Shown here piece after piece: positions 6,609 to 10,053 of a stretch of DNA of 10,053 nucleotides. The stretch covers positions 1 through 10,053 of the forward strand of contig JAJYMD010000150.1 in the NCBI GenBank assembly GCA_021787255.1, in the 5' to 3' direction. How positions within the stretch are numbered: position 1 is the first letter of the stretch; each line of letters opens with the position of its first letter. Source of the stretch: Actinomycetes bacterium (GTDB lineage: Bacteria > Actinomycetota > Acidimicrobiia > Acidimicrobiales > RAAP-2). The notes beneath the pieces are model-generated. The model worked only from the letters and a program-made list of their open reading frames with translations, did not search any database and was not told the origin of the DNA. Both the position numbers and the translations under genes were made by a program.

Positions 6609-8063
6609 TCAGCCGCCCCGGCCGGGCCGCTGCCTGGACGAGAGCCACGCCAGCAGCTCTGCCGCGACCACACGGTCGTCGAACGCCAGACGCCGCCCGT
6701 CCACGTCCTGGACGGTCTCGTGCCCCTTGCCCGCGAGCAGCACGACGTCTCCCGGTCGAGCGCGATCGAAGGCCGCCTCGATCGCACGCCGCCGGTCCGG
6801 CTCCACGACCGGCCGGGCGGGGGGCTCGACCCCACGCAGCACCTCGTCGATGATCGCCTCTGGGTCTTCGTGGCGCGGGTTGTCCGACGTGACCACGACG
6901 AGGTCGGCCAGCCGGGCGGCCACCGCGCCCATGAGCGGGCGCTTCTCTGCGTCGCGGTCGCCACCGCAGCCGAAGACGACGATGGCGCGCCCTCCGGCTC
7001 CTGCGGCGAGGCGCCTCGCCTCGATGAGCGCGGCCTCGAGCGCCGCCGGGGTGTGCGCGTAGTCCACGACCACGAGGAAGCCGAGCTCCCCGGCCCCGAC
7101 GAGCTCCATCCGGCCTGGGACGGGCGAGGCGGCCGCGAGGCCCGCAGCGACGTCGGCCGGCGCCACCCCGAGGAGGACCGCCGCCTCGGCGGCGAGCTGT
7201 GCGTTCACGACGTTGACCAACCCGGTGAGCGGGACGACCACCCGCTGTGTGCGCCAGCGAAACGCGGACGTGCCGACGCCGAGGGTCACGTCACGAACCC
7301 CTGTGCGGGTCACCGCGACCACCGGGACCCTCGCGCGCTCCAAGATGCGTCTTCCCCACGGGTCGTCGGCGTTCACGACGGCTGCCCTCGAGCGAGACGG
7401 CTCGAAGAGCAACGCCTTGGCCTCGAAGTAGGCCTCCATCGACCCGTGGAAGTCGAGATGGTCGTGGCTCAGGTTCGTGAAGACCGCGACGTCGAAGCAG
7501 AGCGCGTCCACGCGTGCCTGGACGAGCGCGTGGCTCGAGACCTCCATCGCCACGGCAGGACGCGGTGTCCCGGTGTGCGAGTCCCGCAGCGCTGCGAGCC
7601 TTCGTTGCAGGTCGGTGGACTCCGGAGTCGTCCGCGCGCCTGTGAGGGTGCCGATCACCGTCGTGGGATGCCCGGCGTGCTCGAGGACCGCGCCGAGGAG
7701 GCGGGTGACGGTGGTCTTGCCGTTGGTCCCGGTCACCCCTGCGGTGAGGAGCGACTGGGCGGGGTGCCCGTGGAACGCGGCGGCGAGGCGCGCCATCGCC
7801 GCACGGCCGGTGCCCTCTGCGACCCGGACCTGCACGACCTCGCGAGCCGCCGGGGCGACGTCGTGCTCCCGCACCACGCCGACCGCGCCCCTCGCGACCG
7901 CCTCTGGCACATGGTCGTGACCATCCGTGCTCCGGCCCACGAGACAGCAGAACAGCGTGCCGGGGGTCACGCGTCGGCTGTCGTGCTCGACGCCGGTGAC
8001 CTCGACCGCCCCGGGATCGCCCGACGTCTCGAGCACGTCGATCTCGTCGAGCAGGCGGGTCAT
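6609..8063 (-). CDS. murE: MurE, probable meso-diaminopimelate-adding ligase
   Basis: MurE is the third Mur ligase and adds the diamino acid to UDP-MurNAc-L-Ala-D-Glu in the cytoplasm. With the ATG at 8063 it has 484 residues. The N-terminal domain has VTGVEHDSRRVTPGTLF and STDGHDHV. The ATPase domain has P-loop GTNGKTT (112-118), MEVSSHAL (from about 173) and LSHDHLDFHG. K216 in YFEAKALL is at the position of the carbamylated lysine. The C-terminal domain has VDYAHTP, GCGGDRDAEKRPLM, SDNPRHEDP with DNPR at 394-397, and AGKGHE (about 444-449). In characterised MurE enzymes DNPR marks meso-diaminopimelate rather than L-lysine, so mDAP-type peptidoglycan is predicted. An in-frame ATG at 8102 would add 13 Pro/His/Arg-rich residues. 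Neither start has a good Shine-Dalgarno; 8063 was preferred because MTRLLDEI resembles the usual MurE start. A 73-nt gap separates it from ftsI. It is not fused to MurF, as some murE genes are. Confidence 0.95.
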   Translation of the reverse strand: MTRLLDEIDVLETSGDPGAVEVTGVEHDSRRVTPGTLFCCLVGRSTDGHDHVPEAVARGAVGVVREHDVAPAAREVVQVRVAEGTGRAAMARLAAAFHGHPAQSLLTAGVTGTNGKTTVTRLLGAVLEHAGHPTTVIGTLTGARTTPESTDLQRRLAALRDSHTGTPRPAVAMEVSSHALVQARVDALCFDVAVFTNLSHDHLDFHGSMEAYFEAKALLFEPSRSRAAVVNADDPWGRRILERARVPVVAVTRTGVRDVTLGVGTSAFRWRTQRVVVPLTGLVNVVNAQLAAEAAVLLGVAPADVAAGLAAASPVPGRMELVGAGELGFLVVVDYAHTPAALEAALIEARRLAAGAGGRAIVVFGCGGDRDAEKRPLMGAVAARLADLVVVTSDNPRHEDPEAIIDEVLRGVEPPARPVVEPDRRRAIEAAFDRARPGDVVLLAGKGHETVQDVDGRRLAFDDRVVAAELLAWLSSRQRPGRGG

Positions 8064-8136
8064 GCGCACGGGGGGATGCCTGGGAGCGTGGGCACGGGCC
8101 ATCCGTGAGCCGTGGTCCCAGCGGATGCTACCCCTG
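8064..8136 (-). other. ftsI-murE spacer
   Basis: This 73-nt gap (34 nt if murE starts at 8102) lies within an otherwise tightly packed gene string. I see no T-rich terminator tract and no convincing -10/-35 pair. Short arms (CACGG/CCGTG and TGGGA/TCCCA, interrupted) could form a weak imperfect hairpin. Read-through from ftsI into murE is the simplest interpretation. Confidence 0.4.
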
Positions 8137-9996
8137 TCACGTCGCTTGCCGGACCAGCGCTGTCAGTGTCTTCGGCGCTGTCGCCTGCGGCCTGCCGTCG
8201 AGGCCCGGCGTCGTCGGGACGTCGTAGCGGTGCAGGGCGTACGCCATGATCTCGGAGAACACGGGCGCCGCGACCGCGCCGCCGTAGATCGGCGTCGGCC
8301 TGTTCAGGACCACGATCGCCGAGAGCACCGGATGGTTGGCCGGGGCGAACCCGACGAACGTTCCGTCGAACGCTCCTGTGATGTAGCCGGCGGTGCCGTT
8401 GTCCGACGGAAGCTGCGCGGTGCCGGTCTTCCCCGCTACGAGGTACCCGGGGACGGCGGCCGCGACGCCGGTGCCGTAGTCGACGACTTTTTCGTACATC
8501 GAGACGAGCTCCCTGTCGACCCATGCAGGGATCACCCTGTGGGTGCGCGAGGGCGCGGTCGGTCGCACGACCCCCCCGGGGGTGATCGTCCCGAGCACGA
8601 GCTTGGGCGCGACGAACACGCCGCCGTTCGCGACGGCGTTGTACGCGTCGAGGACCTGCAGTGCGCTCACCGCGTCCACCTGTCCGATCGGGAGGGACAC
8701 CCAGTCGGTTGTGGCCCAGCGTGTGGCTGTCACGAGCAGCCCGGAGGACGCACCGGGAAAGCGGAGGCCGGTCGGCTCGCCGAAGCCCAGCTTCTTCACT
8801 TGTGCGAGGAGCCGTCGCTCGCCGAGCTTCTGGGCGATGAAGGAGGTTCCGATGTTCGAGGACTGGGCGAGGATCTGCGTCGCGGTCATCTGCTCGGTCG
8901 GGTGGTATGTGGCGTCCGAGAACACCCACCCGTCGATGATCCGCTCGAAAGGCACGGTGAAGGTGGTCTTCGGGGTGATCACCCCCGCGGCGAGCGCTGC
9001 GGAGAACGGCACGATCTTGAACACCGACCCCGGCTCGTAGAGCTGGGTGACGGCGGCGTTCGTCGGCGCCTCCTCGACCGGGCCCCCGGGGCCGATGCGA
9101 ACGGTGCCGGAGGTCGACGAGGAGGCAGAGGGAGAGCCGGCAGCAGAGGTGGCGCTGGAGGAGGTGGAGGTGGTCGCGGTCCCGGCGGACGCCGGCTTCG
9201 GCGTCGAGACGAGATCGGCCATCGCGAGGATCTGCCCCGTGGCGGTGTCCATCACGATGGCCTCGCCGCCAACCGCGTGCGAAGCGACGACCTCGCGAGC
9301 CAGGTCCTGCTCCACGGTGTACTGAAGCGGCCCGTCCAGCGTCAGCTCCAGCCCGGTGCCTGCGACGGCCGGCGTCCTCTTCGTGACCGGCGTGCCTGGA
9401 AGCTGCACGCCGATCGGGGACTCGAGCAGGGTCTCGTGGCCCGCACGGCCGGCGAGGAGCCGGTTGTACTCCGCCTCGAGCCCTGCGTCGCCCAGCCCGG
9501 CGGCGTCCACCCCGCCGATCACCGGGGACGCGAGACCTCCGTCGGGGGTGACGTCGATCGAGCTGGCCAGCATGGTGATCCCCGGGAACGCCATCGCCGA
9601 GATCCTCTTCGCCTGCTCGACCGAGAGGTGCGGGACGAGCGGCACGTAGCCCGAGCGCTCCGACAGGAGCACGGCCAGCCTCGACGCCCGTAGGTGGAGC
9701 AGGGGGGCGAGGGCACGGGCTTCCGAGACGGGGTGGCTGACCTGGAAGTCGTCGGCGACCACCGTGTCGGTCGGGACCGACGCCTCGAGGACGACGCCGT
9801 CGCGGTCGGTGATCTCACCACGCAGCGCCGGGACGGTGACCGGTTGCGTCAGCTCCTGCGCCGCCTCCTGCTCGTACCGGCTCGATCGGAGGACCTGGAC
9901 CTCGAAGAGCCGCGCCGCGACGACGACGAGCGCGAGGACCAGGACGACCCGAGCGATCCGGACGCGTCGCGCGAGGGGCGCACGCCGCGGCGCCAT
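8137..9996 (-). CDS. ftsI: Septal class B penicillin-binding protein FtsI (PBP3)
   Basis: FtsI is the divisome D,D-transpeptidase that cross-links strands made by FtsW and is a beta-lactam target. The 619 residues show a short basic cytoplasmic N-terminus and one membrane anchor (about 14-30). The class B dimerisation domain includes RGEITDRDG (59-67) and GLEAEYNRLLAG (172-183). The transpeptidase domain has the three penicillin-binding motifs: SVFK (S324 nucleophile, K327) in YEPGSVFK, SSN (379-381) and KTGT (523-526). YGGAVAAPVFSEI (571-583) is typical of FtsI. No PASTA repeats are present. An unusual Ser/Thr/Ala/Pro-rich stretch (about 264-310) sits just before the SXXK motif. The ATG at 9996 is the most upstream start codon in the window and lacks a clear ribosome site. 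The frame stays open to the right edge, so a start beyond the window cannot be excluded. ftsL would be expected upstream. Confidence 0.95.
   Translation of the reverse strand: MAPRRAPLARRVRIARVVLVLALVVVAARLFEVQVLRSSRYEQEAAQELTQPVTVPALRGEITDRDGVVLEASVPTDTVVADDFQVSHPVSEARALAPLLHLRASRLAVLLSERSGYVPLVPHLSVEQAKRISAMAFPGITMLASSIDVTPDGGLASPVIGGVDAAGLGDAGLEAEYNRLLAGRAGHETLLESPIGVQLPGTPVTKRTPAVAGTGLELTLDGPLQYTVEQDLAREVVASHAVGGEAIVMDTATGQILAMADLVSTPKPASAGTATTSTSSSATSAAGSPSASSSTSGTVRIGPGGPVEEAPTNAAVTQLYEPGSVFKIVPFSAALAAGVITPKTTFTVPFERIIDGWVFSDATYHPTEQMTATQILAQSSNIGTSFIAQKLGERRLLAQVKKLGFGEPTGLRFPGASSGLLVTATRWATTDWVSLPIGQVDAVSALQVLDAYNAVANGGVFVAPKLVLGTITPGGVVRPTAPSRTHRVIPAWVDRELVSMYEKVVDYGTGVAAAVPGYLVAGKTGTAQLPSDNGTAGYITGAFDGTFVGFAPANHPVLSAIVVLNRPTPIYGGAVAAPVFSEIMAYALHRYDVPTTPGLDGRPQATAPKTLTALVRQAT
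9157..9174 (+). repeat. GGA/GGT triplet tract within ftsI
   Basis: The plus strand has six GG pairs, each separated by a single A or T, within a wider purine-rich stretch from about 9115. On the coding strand it reads as ACC/TCC codons for Thr and Ser (residues 275-280) inside the low-complexity segment of FtsI. Such a triplet tract is prone to replication slippage, and the six closely spaced GG pairs could form a two-tetrad G-quadruplex. Both are inferences from base composition. Confidence 0.55.
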
Positions 9997-10011
9997 CGGG
10001 CGCAGGCGAGC

Positions 10012-10044
10012 CGCACGGCCCGCTCCAGCGGACCGGGCCGTGCG
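10012..10044. repeat. 11-bp perfect inverted repeat upstream of ftsI
   Basis: Arms CGCACGGCCCG (10012-10022) and CGGGCCGTGCG (10034-10044) are exact reverse complements around an 11-nt loop. They begin 16 nt upstream of the ftsI ATG. No T-tract follows on either strand, so a simple intrinsic terminator is not supported. It may be a hairpin in the leader or in the end of an upstream gene (ftsL expected), or coincidental in GC-rich coding DNA. Confidence 0.6.
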
Positions 10045-10053
10045 AGCGAGAGC

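Noticed and set aside
5444..6964. Extension of the ftsW frame to the right across mraY and murE (possible fusion protein)
   Set aside because: Beyond 5569 the translation is Arg/Pro-rich and lies out of frame over mraY and murE, both with intact motifs. No real fusion is indicated.
6720..8108. 462-codon open frame on the plus strand opposite murE
   Set aside because: No domain and biased composition; murE on the other strand has complete catalytic motifs over the same span.
8064..8136. Possible terminator or internal promoter between ftsI and murE
   Set aside because: Only short interrupted arms, no T-tract, and no convincing promoter hexamers. Not strong enough to call in DNA this GC-rich.
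7927..9693. 588-codon open frame on the plus strand opposite ftsI and the start of murE
   Set aside because: Low-complexity Arg/Gly/His-rich translation with no recognisable domain, lying wholly antisense to well-supported genes. It is an expected product of GC-rich third positions.
9997..10053. End of ftsL or an MraZ-type operator upstream of ftsI
   Set aside because: Only 57 nt are available. No TGGGN-type repeat set is seen, and no frame can be recognised as ftsL.

Overview
This window is a contiguous, single-strand stretch of a dcw (division and cell wall) cluster. All eight genes lie on the minus strand, so transcription runs from the right end (about 10,000) to the left end. In transcription order they are ftsI, murE, mraY, ftsW, murG, murC, murB and ftsQ. 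ftsQ runs off the left edge without a stop codon. The DNA is very GC-rich, which leaves long open frames opposite and across the real genes. These were treated as shadows.

Organism: the GC content, the gene order and a MurE with the meso-diaminopimelate motif DNPR point to a bacterium of the high-GC Actinobacteria type. Keeping both murC and murB between murG and ftsQ differs from my recollection of Streptomyces and Mycobacterium, and would fit a deeper-branching actinobacterial class such as Acidimicrobiia. The class assignment is inference only.

Layout: FtsI (8137-9996) cross-links septal peptidoglycan. MurE (6609-8063) adds the third amino acid of the stem peptide. MraY (5569-6606) makes lipid I and MurG (3123-4262) makes lipid II. 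FtsW (4259-5443) polymerises lipid II at the septum as the partner of FtsI. MurC (1682-3133) adds the first L-Ala to the UDP-MurNAc that MurB (648-1685) makes. FtsQ (1-651) is the divisome scaffold. Spacing is tight: 4-nt stop/start overlaps at ftsW/murG, murC/murB and murB/ftsQ, an 11-nt overlap at murG/murC and a 2-nt gap at murE/mraY. This suggests one polycistronic, translationally coupled operon. Only ftsI/murE (73 nt) and mraY/ftsW (125 nt) have gaps under my start choices.

The notable departure from the textbook cluster is that murF (normally between murE and mraY) and murD (normally between mraY and ftsW) are both absent, with no remnant. The block therefore encodes ligases 1 and 3 of the four-step Mur ligase pathway but not 2 and 4. 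Other oddities are a Ser/Thr/Ala-rich insertion in FtsI just before its active-site serine, an altered HEQN-type motif in MurG, and an 11-bp perfect inverted repeat just upstream of ftsI. I see no mobile element, RNA gene, CRISPR array or wholly new system here.
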